Source: JASJBU01 sp965372385 (GTDB taxonomy: Bacteria > Pseudomonadota > Gammaproteobacteria > Chromatiales > Chromatiaceae). From it: 23,840 nucleotides of DNA. Each line of letters begins with the position of its first letter. Position 1 is the first letter of the stretch. The stretch spans positions 1-23,840 of the forward strand of contig CBDVCD010000020.1 in the NCBI GenBank assembly GCA_965372385.1, read 5' to 3'. Shown here in pieces: positions 1 to 7,170 of the stretch. A model generated the notes under the pieces. That model was not told where the DNA came from. It searched no databases and saw nothing but the letters and a program-made list of their open reading frames with translations. Both the position numbers and the translations under genes were made by a program.

Positions 1-111
1 ATTTGTAGGACGTGGTCTGATGGCAATTTCGCATAAATACCCGAGTTTGATGTGTTGTATCCTGTATGAGCGGAGCTTATCCTTAGTCAGTTACTCATAT
101 CGTGATTATTG

Positions 112-693
112 ATGAAAGAATACGCCCTCATTCTGATCAGCACAGTGCTCGTCAATAACTTCGTGCTGGTGAAGTTCCTCGGCCTCTGCCCATTCATGGG
201 GGTCTCCCGCAAGCTTGAGACGGCCACCGGCATGGGGTTGGCCACCACCTTTGTCCTGACCCTCTCGTCGATCTGCTCCTATCTAGTGAACGAGTACCTG
301 CTGATTCCCCTCGGGCTGGAGTTTCTGCGCACCATCGCCTTCATCCTGGTGATAGCGGTGGTAGTGCAGTTCACCGAGATGGTAATGCACAAGACAAGTC
401 CCATGCTGTATCAGGTGCTCGGTATCTTTTTGCCCCTGATCACCACCAACTGCGCGGTACTGGGTGTGGCACTGCTCAACACCCAGGAGCAGCATGGTTT
501 CGTGGAGTCGGCCCTGTACGGTTTTGGCGCTGCGCTAGGCTTTTCGCTGGTCTTGGTCCTGTTCGCCGCGGTGCGTGAGCGGGTGGCGGTGGCCGACGTG
601 CCCGAACCCTTTCAGGGCAATGCCATCGCCCTGATCACCGCCGGACTGATGTCCCTGGCCTTCATGGGTTTTGCCGGGCTGGTCACCCATTGA
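112..693 (+). CDS. rsxA: Rnf/Rsx electron transport complex subunit A
   Basis: Integral membrane subunit of the Rnf (Rsx) complex, which passes electrons between NADH and ferredoxin and couples this to ion movement across the inner membrane. The 193-residue protein is almost wholly hydrophobic, with about six membrane segments. It carries the paired cysteines typical of the RnfA/RnfE (NqrD/E) family: C26 in GLCPFMG and C114 in TTNCAVLG, which in the family hold an iron-sulfur cluster inside the membrane. Length matches the family. I chose ATG at 112; a TTG lies just before it, and no clear Shine-Dalgarno is visible for either. First gene of a complete rsxABCDGE operon; rsxB begins 4 bp after its stop. 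The paralogue rsxE is five genes downstream. Identification is secure. Confidence 0.96.
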   Translation: MKEYALILISTVLVNNFVLVKFLGLCPFMGVSRKLETATGMGLATTFVLTLSSICSYLVNEYLLIPLGLEFLRTIAFILVIAVVVQFTEMVMHKTSPMLYQVLGIFLPLITTNCAVLGVALLNTQEQHGFVESALYGFGAALGFSLVLVLFAAVRERVAVADVPEPFQGNAIALITAGLMSLAFMGFAGLVTH

Positions 694-697
694 ACCC

Positions 698-1267
698 ATG
701 CTGATCGCGATCCTCACCATTAGCGGACTTGCCGTGCTGTTTGGTCTGCTGCTCGGTTTCGCCAATCTCCGCTTTCATGTGGAAGGGGACCCAATCACCG
801 ATCAGATAGAGACCCTGCTGCCCCAAACCCAATGCGGCCAATGCGGCTTCGCCGGTTGCCGGCCCTATGCGGAGGCGATTGCCGCGGGAGAGGCGGAGAT
901 CAACCAATGCCCTCCCGGCGGCGAGGGCGGGATGCTGGCGCTGGCCGATCTGCTGGGGCGTGACCCGGTGCCACTGGACGCCTCACACGGTGAGGAAAAA
1001 CCCAAATCGGTGGCCCTGATCCTGGAACAGGAGTGCATCGGCTGCACCCTTTGTATACAGGCCTGTCCGGTGGATGCCATCCTGGGGGCGGCCAAGCAGA
1101 TGCATGTGGTGATCGGCTCCGAATGCACAGGTTGTGAGCTTTGCCTGCCACCCTGTCCGGTGGACTGCATTGTCATGCAACCCATTCCCGAGGACACCGG
1201 TAACTGGCGTTGGCCCTACCCCGACAACAGCCACGCGGAGATCGCGGCAAGCGCACAGGTCCAGTAA
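698..1267 (+). CDS. rsxB: Rnf/Rsx complex subunit B, iron-sulfur protein
   Basis: Peripheral iron-sulfur subunit that relays electrons within the Rnf complex. The 189-residue protein starts with a hydrophobic anchor (about residues 1-22). Next comes the Fer4_12-like N-terminal cluster motif with C46, C49, C54 and C71, then two ferredoxin-type 4Fe-4S motifs: C113, C116, C119, C123 and C143, C146, C149, C153. All cluster ligands are present. An in-frame TTG lies upstream at 671, inside rsxA, but ATG 698 gives the usual family N terminus (MLIAILTISG). It lies between rsxA (4 bp gap) and rsxC (6 bp gap), consistent with translation from one polycistronic mRNA. Identification is secure. Confidence 0.96.
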   Translation: MLIAILTISGLAVLFGLLLGFANLRFHVEGDPITDQIETLLPQTQCGQCGFAGCRPYAEAIAAGEAEINQCPPGGEGGMLALADLLGRDPVPLDASHGEEKPKSVALILEQECIGCTLCIQACPVDAILGAAKQMHVVIGSECTGCELCLPPCPVDCIVMQPIPEDTGNWRWPYPDNSHAEIAASAQVQ

Positions 1268-1273
1268 CTCCCT

Positions 1274-2956
1274 ATGTATGTCGAATCAAAAAAGGCCAAG
1301 ACACGCAAACTCTGGCGCTTCCATGGGGGGCTGCACCTGCCAGATAACAAACGCCAATCTTCGCAAAAACCACTCCGACAGGCGCAAATGTCGAAAAGGC
1401 TGATCCTGCCGCTGCAACAGCATATTGGCGAACCGGCTCAGCCGCTGGTGAAGGCCGGCGATACGGTCTTGAAGGGACAGATAATCGCGGACAGCGATGC
1501 CCCCATCAGTGCCCCCATCCATGCACCCACCTCTGGCAGGGTGATCGAAATTTCTGATCAACCCATCCCCCACCCCTCGGGCCTTTCCGCCCCCTGCATC
1601 CTCATCGAACCGGACGGCAGGGATGCATGGGGCGAGCTGCCGGAACCCATTAGCGATTACCGTTCCAGCACCCCTGAAATCCTGCGCGCAAGGATTCGAG
1701 AGGCGGGAATTGTCGGCCTGGGCGGCGCCACCTTCCCCTCCGCAGTGAAACTCAACCCCGGCAGACCGATCAAGACCCTGATCATCAACGGCGCCGAGTG
1801 CGAGCCCTATATCACCTGCGATGACCGGCTGATGCAGGATTTCCCGGAGCGGATCCTGAATGGCGCCCGCATCCTGCTGCACCTGCTTGGCGCGGAAGCC
1901 TGTCTGATCGGGGTCGAAGACAACAAACCGGCAGCCATCAGTGCGCTGGAAGACCGACTGGAGGACGATGATCCGATTGAAGTCGTCCCTATCCCCACAC
2001 TCTACCCCAGTGGCGGGGAAAAACAGCTGATCCGCATCCTTACGGGTCGTGAGGTGCCCAGTTCCGGCTTTCCCGCCCAGCTGGGCATAGTCTGCCACAA
2101 TGTGGCCACTGTGGCGGCAATTGCCGACGCCATCCTGGAAGGCCGCCCACTCATCTCCCGGCTGGTCACCCTGACCGGTGAAGGCATTGCCGAACCGGGC
2201 AACATGGAAGTGCCACTGGGCTTGCCGGCAGCCGATCTCATCAAGCAGGTGGGCGGCTATACCGGCAAGGCCTCACAACTGATCGTTGGCGGGCCGATGA
2301 TGGGCTTCGATCTCGCTACCGATCAGGTGCCGATCAGCAAAGGTACCAACTGCCTGTTGGTGCTAAGCAGAGCGGAGTCACCGGAACCGGAAACAGCCCG
2401 TGCCTGCATCCGCTGTGGGCGCTGCGCCGAAGTCTGCCCGGTCAATCTGCTGCCCCAGCAGATGTACTGGTACAGCCGCGCCAAGGATCTGGATAAGGTA
2501 CAGGACTATAACCTGTTCGATTGTATCGAGTGTGGCTGCTGCTCCCATGTCTGCCCTTCGCAGATCCCGCTGGTACAGTATTATCGTTACGCGAAAACCG
2601 AGAGCTGGACCAAGGAGCATGAACGACGAGACGCAGAGCACGCCAAGCAACGGCATGAGTTCCGCATTGCACGTCTGACACGCCTGGAGACTGAACGCAA
2701 GGCCCGTCTGAGAAAGAAGAAGGAGGAGCTGAAGAAAAAACCGGCAAAAGACGCGGCTGGGGGCAAGACTGACAACAAGAAGGCCGCCATTGAGGCCGCC
2801 ATGAAGCGGGCTGCCGCCAAAAAGGCCCAGCAGCAGCCACAACCCAGAAATATGCAGAATCTGACTCCGGCCCAGCAGGCGAAAATCGATACCGCGGAAA
2901 AGCGTCGCGCCGAAAAGGTCGAGCCAACCTCCCCCGTGCCAGCCGATCAGGAGTAA
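1274..2956 (+). CDS. rsxC: Rnf/Rsx complex subunit C, NADH-binding
   Basis: Soluble subunit that binds NADH and FMN and feeds electrons into the Rnf complex. 560 residues. The N-terminal barrel-sandwich region contains HAPTSGRV, followed by the flavin/NADH core with GLGGATFPSAVKL and INGAECEPY. Two 4Fe-4S motifs follow: C378, C381, C384, C388 and C417, C420, C423, C427. From about residue 455 onward the tail is highly charged, rich in Lys, Glu, Ala and Arg, and ends in a Gln/Pro-rich stretch. This resembles the low-complexity, variable C-terminal extension of gammaproteobacterial RsxC. The start at ATG 1274 matches the family opening (W-x-F-x-GG-x-H). The upstream Shine-Dalgarno is weak. rsxD follows after 9 bp. 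Identification is secure; the tail has no assigned function. Confidence 0.96.
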   Translation: MYVESKKAKTRKLWRFHGGLHLPDNKRQSSQKPLRQAQMSKRLILPLQQHIGEPAQPLVKAGDTVLKGQIIADSDAPISAPIHAPTSGRVIEISDQPIPHPSGLSAPCILIEPDGRDAWGELPEPISDYRSSTPEILRARIREAGIVGLGGATFPSAVKLNPGRPIKTLIINGAECEPYITCDDRLMQDFPERILNGARILLHLLGAEACLIGVEDNKPAAISALEDRLEDDDPIEVVPIPTLYPSGGEKQLIRILTGREVPSSGFPAQLGIVCHNVATVAAIADAILEGRPLISRLVTLTGEGIAEPGNMEVPLGLPAADLIKQVGGYTGKASQLIVGGPMMGFDLATDQVPISKGTNCLLVLSRAESPEPETARACIRCGRCAEVCPVNLLPQQMYWYSRAKDLDKVQDYNLFDCIECGCCSHVCPSQIPLVQYYRYAKTESWTKEHERRDAEHAKQRHEFRIARLTRLETERKARLRKKKEELKKKPAKDAAGGKTDNKKAAIEAAMKRAAAKKAQQQPQPRNMQNLTPAQQAKIDTAEKRRAEKVEPTSPVPADQE

Positions 2957-2965
2957 CCATCGGAT

Positions 2966-4012
2966 ATGGAATTTCACACCCTCAGCTCCCCGCATACCGA
3001 CCGCCCGAACAGTGTCAGCGCCGTGATGCTGCAGGTCATCCTGGCGCTCATCCCCGGTATCATTGCCATGATCTGGTACTTTGGCTGGGGTGTGCTGATC
3101 AACATCACCCTGGCGGTTGCCTGCGCGGTCGCTTTCGAGGCACTGGTGTTGAAGCTGCGTAACCGGCCGGTCGTACCAACCCTGATGGACCTTAGCGCGA
3201 TAGTGACGGCCATGCTCTTCGCCATTGCGGCGCCGCCCCTGTTACCCTGGTGGCTCACCGTGCTGGGCATGGCCTTCGCCATTATCATGGTCAAACAGCT
3301 CTATGGTGGCCTGGGCTACAATCCTTTCAACCCCGCCATGGCGGCCTATGTGCTGTTGCTGATCTCCTATCCGGTGCAGATGACCAGTTGGCTGCCACCC
3401 CTGGCGCTCAACGAACACCCTATGAGCATTCTGGAGTCGCTCAGCTTCATATTCACCGGCGCACTTCCGCCAGGTCTGACCCTGGACGCCATCACCATGG
3501 CGACCCCTTTGGACGAGATGCGCACCAATCTGGATATGAACCATATGATCAGCGAAATACGGCAGAGTCCTCTCTGGGGTGATTTCGGCGGTCTGGGCTG
3601 GGAGTGGGTCGGCAACTGGCTTCTTTTAGGCGGGGTCTGGATGCTCTACAAACGGACCATCACCTGGCACATACCCTTCGCGTTTCTGGCGGGTCTGCTG
3701 GCCATGGCAACCCTGTTCTGGCTGTTTGACCCGGAGAGCCACCCCGTGCCCCTGTTTCATGTCTTCAGTGGTGGCGCCATACTGGGTGCCTTCTTCATCG
3801 CTACCGACCCGGTGAGCGCCTGTACAACCCCTAAAGGCCAACTGATCTATGGCGTCGCCATTGGTGTGCTGGTCTACATCATCCGCACCTGGGGCGGTTA
3901 TCCCGATGCGGTGGCCTTTGCGGTGTTGCTGCTGAACATGGCTGCCCCCACCATCGACCACTATACCCAGCCCAGGACCTTTGGACATAGAGGCAGCAAG
4001 GCAAGTGGCTAA
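2966..4012 (+). CDS. rsxD: Rnf/Rsx complex subunit D, covalent-FMN membrane protein
   Basis: Integral membrane subunit of the Rnf complex, homologous to NqrB. 348 residues with roughly nine to ten hydrophobic segments. It carries the flavinylation motif TMATPL, in which T180 is the expected site of covalent FMN attachment, equivalent to the SGAT-type threonine of the family. Late in the protein the motif FIATDPVSACTTPKG is the conserved RnfD/NqrB loop. Start ATG 2966 is preceded by AGGAG within the end of rsxC. The 3' end overlaps the likely GTG start of rsxG by 8 bp, suggesting translational coupling. Flavinylation needs an ApbE transferase, which is not in this window. Identification is secure. 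Confidence 0.96.
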   Translation: MEFHTLSSPHTDRPNSVSAVMLQVILALIPGIIAMIWYFGWGVLINITLAVACAVAFEALVLKLRNRPVVPTLMDLSAIVTAMLFAIAAPPLLPWWLTVLGMAFAIIMVKQLYGGLGYNPFNPAMAAYVLLLISYPVQMTSWLPPLALNEHPMSILESLSFIFTGALPPGLTLDAITMATPLDEMRTNLDMNHMISEIRQSPLWGDFGGLGWEWVGNWLLLGGVWMLYKRTITWHIPFAFLAGLLAMATLFWLFDPESHPVPLFHVFSGGAILGAFFIATDPVSACTTPKGQLIYGVAIGVLVYIIRTWGGYPDAVAFAVLLLNMAAPTIDHYTQPRTFGHRGSKASG

Positions 4013-4649
4013 ACATCCCATCACCATTGCGGCGTTTATCCTTGGTGCCTTTGCCGTCACGGGTACTTCCCTGGTGGCAATTACCCATCAACTTACCGTT
4101 GAACGGATTGCCGCAAATGAGCGACAGACCCTGTTACGCAGCCTGCATGCACTGGTGCCACCGATAACAGTTGACAACGACATGGTGGGCGACACCCTGG
4201 TGGTCAGCCACCCGGAATTGTTGGGCGGCGGCGAAACCACCGTCTATCGTGGCCGCTTGATGAATCAGCCAGTCGCCGCCGTACTGACCCCGCTCGTTCC
4301 GGATGGTTACAGCGGTCCAATCAAACTGCTGGTCGCGGTACGCTACGACGGCAGCCTCGGCGGAGTACGCGTGATCAGCCACAAGGAGACCCCCGGTCTG
4401 GGCGATAAGATCGAAGAGTACCGTTCAGACTGGATCTATAATTTCGACGGTAAGTCACTGGGTAATCCTGCCATCGAAAAGTGGAAGGTCAAACGGGATG
4501 GGGGGTTTTTCGATCAGTTCACTGGTGCCACCATCACACCCCGTTCCATCGTCAACGCGGTTAAGAATGTATTAATCTACGTCCAGGACAACCGTGAGGC
4601 CCTGTATGACCAGGAGCACTCCAGCAACTCGGCAGAGAGAGAGGGGTAG
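4005..4649 (+). CDS. rsxG: Rnf/Rsx complex subunit G, covalent-FMN protein
   Basis: Periplasm-facing Rnf subunit anchored by one N-terminal transmembrane helix (ITIAAFILGAFAVTGTSLVA), with an FMN-binding domain. The motif FTGATIT near the C terminus contains the threonine expected to carry FMN by a phosphoester bond; it is T176 if translation starts at GTG 4005. Two starts are possible: TTG 3981 (8 codons longer) and GTG 4005. I prefer GTG because it places the helix and the FMN threonine at the positions usual for the family (about 175) and overlaps the rsxD stop closely; neither has a strong Shine-Dalgarno. Ends 1 bp before rsxE. Product is secure, exact start is not. Confidence 0.94.
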   Translation: MAKHPITIAAFILGAFAVTGTSLVAITHQLTVERIAANERQTLLRSLHALVPPITVDNDMVGDTLVVSHPELLGGGETTVYRGRLMNQPVAAVLTPLVPDGYSGPIKLLVAVRYDGSLGGVRVISHKETPGLGDKIEEYRSDWIYNFDGKSLGNPAIEKWKVKRDGGFFDQFTGATITPRSIVNAVKNVLIYVQDNREALYDQEHSSNSAEREG

Positions 4650-4650
4650 G

Positions 4651-5340
4651 ATGTCAGACAACAGTTATCGATCCATCATCACCGGCGGTCTCTGGCACAA
4701 CAACCAGGCGCTGGTTGCACTGCTGGGTCTTTGTCCCCTGCTGGCGGTAACCAACACCGCGATCAACGGCCTGGGCCTGGGTTTGGCCACTACGACGGTG
4801 CTGACCGCATCCAATGGCACCGTATCCCTCATCCGCAATCTGGTCCGACCCGAGGTACGTCTACCCGTCTACGTGCTGGTCTTCGCATCCTTTTTGCCTG
4901 CCATCGAGCTGAGCATGAACGCCTTCTTTCATGATCTGCACAAGATCCTGGGCATCTTCATCCCGTTGATCGTCACCAACTGCGCCATCATCGGACGGGC
5001 CGAGGCATTTGCGTCGAAAAACAGCCTGCCACGTTCCCTGGTTGACGGATTGAGTATTGGGATCGGCTTTACCCTGGTATTGATCACGCTAGGTGGACTA
5101 AGGGAACTGATCGGCCAAGGTACGCTGTTCGATCAGGCCCATTTGATGTTTGGAGAGGCAGCCCGTGGGCTTACCCTCAAACTGGGGGATGATTTTGCTG
5201 GTATGCTGATTGCCATCCTGCCACCAGGGGCCTTCCTGGGTTTGGGTTTCATGATTGCGGCCAAGAACCTGATAGATAAGCGGCTTGCCCGGCGAGTCGC
5301 AAAACATGGGGTATCCGAGGCAGAAGCAGCCAACGTCTGA
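4651..5340 (+). CDS. rsxE: Rnf/Rsx electron transport complex subunit E
   Basis: Integral membrane subunit, paralogue of RsxA and homologue of NqrD, completing the six-subunit Rnf complex. 229 residues with about six transmembrane segments. The paired family cysteines are visible: C28 in GLCPLLA and C111 in VTNCAIIG, which with those of RsxA should hold the intramembrane iron-sulfur cluster. ATG 4651 is preceded by a GAGGGG Shine-Dalgarno that overlaps the rsxG stop; a longer in-frame reading inside rsxG is not needed. In Escherichia coli nth follows rsxE, but here rsmE follows after 2 bp. Identification is secure. Confidence 0.96.
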   Translation: MSDNSYRSIITGGLWHNNQALVALLGLCPLLAVTNTAINGLGLGLATTTVLTASNGTVSLIRNLVRPEVRLPVYVLVFASFLPAIELSMNAFFHDLHKILGIFIPLIVTNCAIIGRAEAFASKNSLPRSLVDGLSIGIGFTLVLITLGGLRELIGQGTLFDQAHLMFGEAARGLTLKLGDDFAGMLIAILPPGAFLGLGFMIAAKNLIDKRLARRVAKHGVSEAEAANV

Positions 5341-5342
5341 GC

Positions 5343-6074
5343 ATGCGAGTCCCCCGGATCTTCACGGATCAGCAGCTGACAAGCCAGAGTCAGATCCTGC
5401 TTGAGACCGAAGCCTCGCATCATCTAAGTCAGGTTCTGCGCCTCCAATCAGGCGCCGAACTCAAGCTCTTCAATGGGGCAGGTGAGGAGTATGTCGGAAT
5501 CCTGGCTCAAACCAATAAAGATCGTGTCTCAGTCAAGATCTTGGAATTATTACGTATCGAACTCGATCCTCCCCTGCAGATCATTCTGATCATTGGCATC
5601 TCCCGGGGAGAACGTATGGACTTTGCCCTGCAGAAGGCAGTCGAGTTAGGCGTAAACTCCATTCAACCCATCTTCACAGAGCGCTGTGTGGTCAAACTGA
5701 CAGGAAAGCGCCTGACCTACCGTATGGAGCACTGGCGAAAAGTCATAGTCAACGCCTGTGAACAGTCGGGGCGTTGCCGCATTCCTGAGTTGCAGGATGC
5801 GGAAAAATATGCAACTACCCTCACACAAACGCGGCAGGGACACACCCTGCTGCTCGACCATCGCAGCCAACAAACCCTGTGGGGTCTACCCCAACCAGAT
5901 GCATCGGTGACACTGTTGGTTGGGCCAGAAGGGGGTTTATCAGAAGATGAAAGGGCGCTGGCAAAACAACAGGGATTTGTGAGTATCAAGCTGGGCCCCA
6001 GGGTACTGCGTACCGAAACCGCCCCTTTAGCGGCAATCGCCGCTATTCAGGCAATGTGGGGGGATTTTAGATGA
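5343..6074 (+). CDS. rsmE: 16S rRNA (uracil-1498-N3)-methyltransferase RsmE
   Basis: Uses S-adenosylmethionine to methylate N3 of U1498 in 16S rRNA, a late modification near the decoding site. 243 residues, the normal length. The N-terminal part is a PUA-like RNA-binding region (HHLSQVLRL). The C-terminal SPOUT knot is clear: VGPEGGLS (G194-G198) followed by KLGPRVLRTETAPLAAIAAI, the trefoil SAM site and dimer interface. It begins 2 bp after rsxE and is probably co-transcribed with the Rnf operon, although no functional link is evident. Its 3' end overlaps the tail of the convergent lipoprotein gene by 8 bp. In Pseudomonas rsmE also sits beside the chp cluster, from memory. Identification is secure. 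Confidence 0.96.
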   Translation: MRVPRIFTDQQLTSQSQILLETEASHHLSQVLRLQSGAELKLFNGAGEEYVGILAQTNKDRVSVKILELLRIELDPPLQIILIIGISRGERMDFALQKAVELGVNSIQPIFTERCVVKLTGKRLTYRMEHWRKVIVNACEQSGRCRIPELQDAEKYATTLTQTRQGHTLLLDHRSQQTLWGLPQPDASVTLLVGPEGGLSEDERALAKQQGFVSIKLGPRVLRTETAPLAAIAAIQAMWGDFR

Positions 6075-6522
6075 TCTCCTTGGCGACAATCTCAGAAAAC
6101 CCACTCTCAAGACCATCCGCATCGTAGGCGGTTACCGCAAAATAGTAGATACCGGGAGAGAGATTACTGATGGAGTAGTCGGTTGCAGCATCAATTAAAT
6201 CAACCAAAAGAATGAGTTGATCCGGGCTTGAGCCAGAGTAGATACGGTAACCCTCAAGATCGCTGAGGATCAGTACCGATCCATCCGTCCTGGTGGCAGG
6301 CGGGCTCCAGGAGAGATCAACCTTCTGTTGTATAACTTCCGGCTCAGCGCTCACTTCCGGTTCAGTGCTCACATCCGGTTCAGTGCTCACTGCCGGCACA
6401 GCGCCAACCTCCTGTTCAGCGTTAACTGCTGCCCCACTGTCTGTATCCCCTGCTCCTCCGCCACATGCTGAAACTATTATGCTTACCAGGAAAATATAAA
6501 AGATCACCTGTAGCTTTTTCAT
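6067..6522 (-). CDS. Small lipoprotein with fibronectin type III-like domain
   Basis: 151-residue predicted lipoprotein of unknown function. The N terminus (MKK, then a hydrophobic stretch ending VSAC) is a type II signal peptide with lipobox cysteine C20. The residues after it are Gly, not Asp, which favours transfer to the outer membrane. A flexible acidic linker with five degenerate six-residue repeats (V-S-T-E-P-E type) spans about residues 36-66. From about residue 67 to the end lies a fibronectin-III-like beta domain (VDLSWSPP, GYRIYSGSS, YYFAVTAYDADGLES). Start ATG 6522 has a GAGAGG Shine-Dalgarno 5 nt upstream. It lies downstream of chpC on the same strand, 183 bp away, so it may have its own promoter or be distal in the chp transcript. 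A surface-exposed or pilus-associated adhesin-like role is speculative. Confidence 0.85.
   Translation of the reverse strand: MKKLQVIFYIFLVSIIVSACGGGAGDTDSGAAVNAEQEVGAVPAVSTEPDVSTEPEVSAEPEVIQQKVDLSWSPPATRTDGSVLILSDLEGYRIYSGSSPDQLILLVDLIDAATDYSISNLSPGIYYFAVTAYDADGLESGFSEIVAKEII
6337..6426. repeat. Five degenerate 18-bp tandem repeats inside the lipoprotein gene
   Basis: Five consecutive 18-bp units start at 6337, 6355, 6373, 6391 and 6409, with consensus near nnCCGGTTCAGYGCTCAC. The second and third differ at one base only; the fourth and fifth are more diverged. Unit length is six codons, so copy-number change would keep frame and only lengthen or shorten the acidic linker between the lipid anchor and the beta domain. 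The encoded hexapeptides run, in protein order, V-N-A-E-Q-E, V-G-A-V-P-A, V-S-T-E-P-D, V-S-T-E-P-E, V-S-A-E-P-E. Confidence 0.85.
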
Positions 6523-6600
6523 AACGGCCTCTCGCTTATCTAGGGCAAGGTAGATAACGACAAGGCCACCGAATAGTAAAAGTAGGGCTTCACATTTTAT

Positions 6601-6621
6601 TCATCTAAGCCACTTAGATGA
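6601..6621. other. Perfect 9-bp inverted repeat between chpC and the lipoprotein gene
   Basis: TCATCTAAG at 6601-6609 and its exact complement CTTAGATGA at 6613-6621 are separated by CCA, so either strand could form a 9-bp stem with a 3-nt loop. Neither side has a run of T after the stem, which argues against a classic intrinsic terminator. It lies about 80 bp upstream of the lipoprotein start codon, immediately before a TAAAAT sequence on the minus strand that could be a -10 element. An operator for the lipoprotein gene, or a weak processing or termination hairpin for the chp transcript, are both possible. Confidence 0.45.
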
Positions 6622-6705
6622 GGGACTTTAGGAAGCTAGAGAGTTAGGCTGAACGAGTCTGCCTGGGCAAACGGGATGAGCAGAGAGGAGGAGAGATGGT
6701 GGGAA

Positions 6706-7170
6706 TCAATTTATGATATGAAGCACCTGCCGTTCCAGTTCATCCAGATTCGGAACCAGCGCCGGAGAGCCATTGATCCTGACAGCCTGCTTAATCAGCA
6801 CCCCAAGATCAACCTCCATGGTGTAAGGTTGAATATTATCCGCGGTCACCCTGACCAGACTGGGCATTGCGTGCGAGAAGATAGCAATATAAGGAAGCGA
6901 TTTCTCCCCATTCAAGGTGTTTGTCACGATAGTACGGCCTCGACGTCCTGGCGTAACCACGGAGCCATTCATCAAAGCTTCGATTGAGACCACGGGTACC
7001 CTGGTACCCCGCCAGGATAAATCACCGATAAACCACTCCGGGGTATTATCCCTGGCTTCCGGTTTCTGGTAATCCATAACCTCAGCCACTACCACATTGG
7101 GCAACAACAGCCGGTTTTCAGCCAATGGGATCAGAACACTTCTGATTTCAGTTACCGCGTCTTCTCTCAT
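6706..7170 (-). CDS. chpC: CheW-like adaptor protein ChpC
   Basis: 154-residue CheW-domain protein, the last gene of the Pil-Chp cluster. CheW proteins link methyl-accepting receptors to the CheA-type kinase at the inner face of the cytoplasmic membrane. Visible features are the CheW beta-barrel pattern LLLPNVVVAEVMDY, then WFIGDLSWRGTRVPVVSIEAL, and the C-terminal beta segment. The ATG at 7170 overlaps the chpA stop codon in an ATGA arrangement, implying coupled translation and matched dosage with ChpA. In Pseudomonas chpB lies between chpA and chpC; here it is missing. The second CheW protein of this system is PilI. Assignment as ChpC rests on domain and position; it could simply be called a second CheW. 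Confidence 0.88.
   Translation of the reverse strand: MREDAVTEIRSVLIPLAENRLLLPNVVVAEVMDYQKPEARDNTPEWFIGDLSWRGTRVPVVSIEALMNGSVVTPGRRGRTIVTNTLNGEKSLPYIAIFSHAMPSLVRVTADNIQPYTMEVDLGVLIKQAVRINGSPALVPNLDELERQVLHIIN

Noticed and set aside
2..112. Frame open from the left edge to a TGA overlapping the rsxA start, 36 codons
   Set aside because: The peptide has no recognisable family features and the stretch looks like upstream noncoding DNA; it could be the end of an earlier gene but nothing supports that.
1286..2098. 270-codon reading frame on the minus strand inside rsxC
   Set aside because: Antisense shadow of a GC-rich, strongly conserved gene; the translation has no domain pattern.
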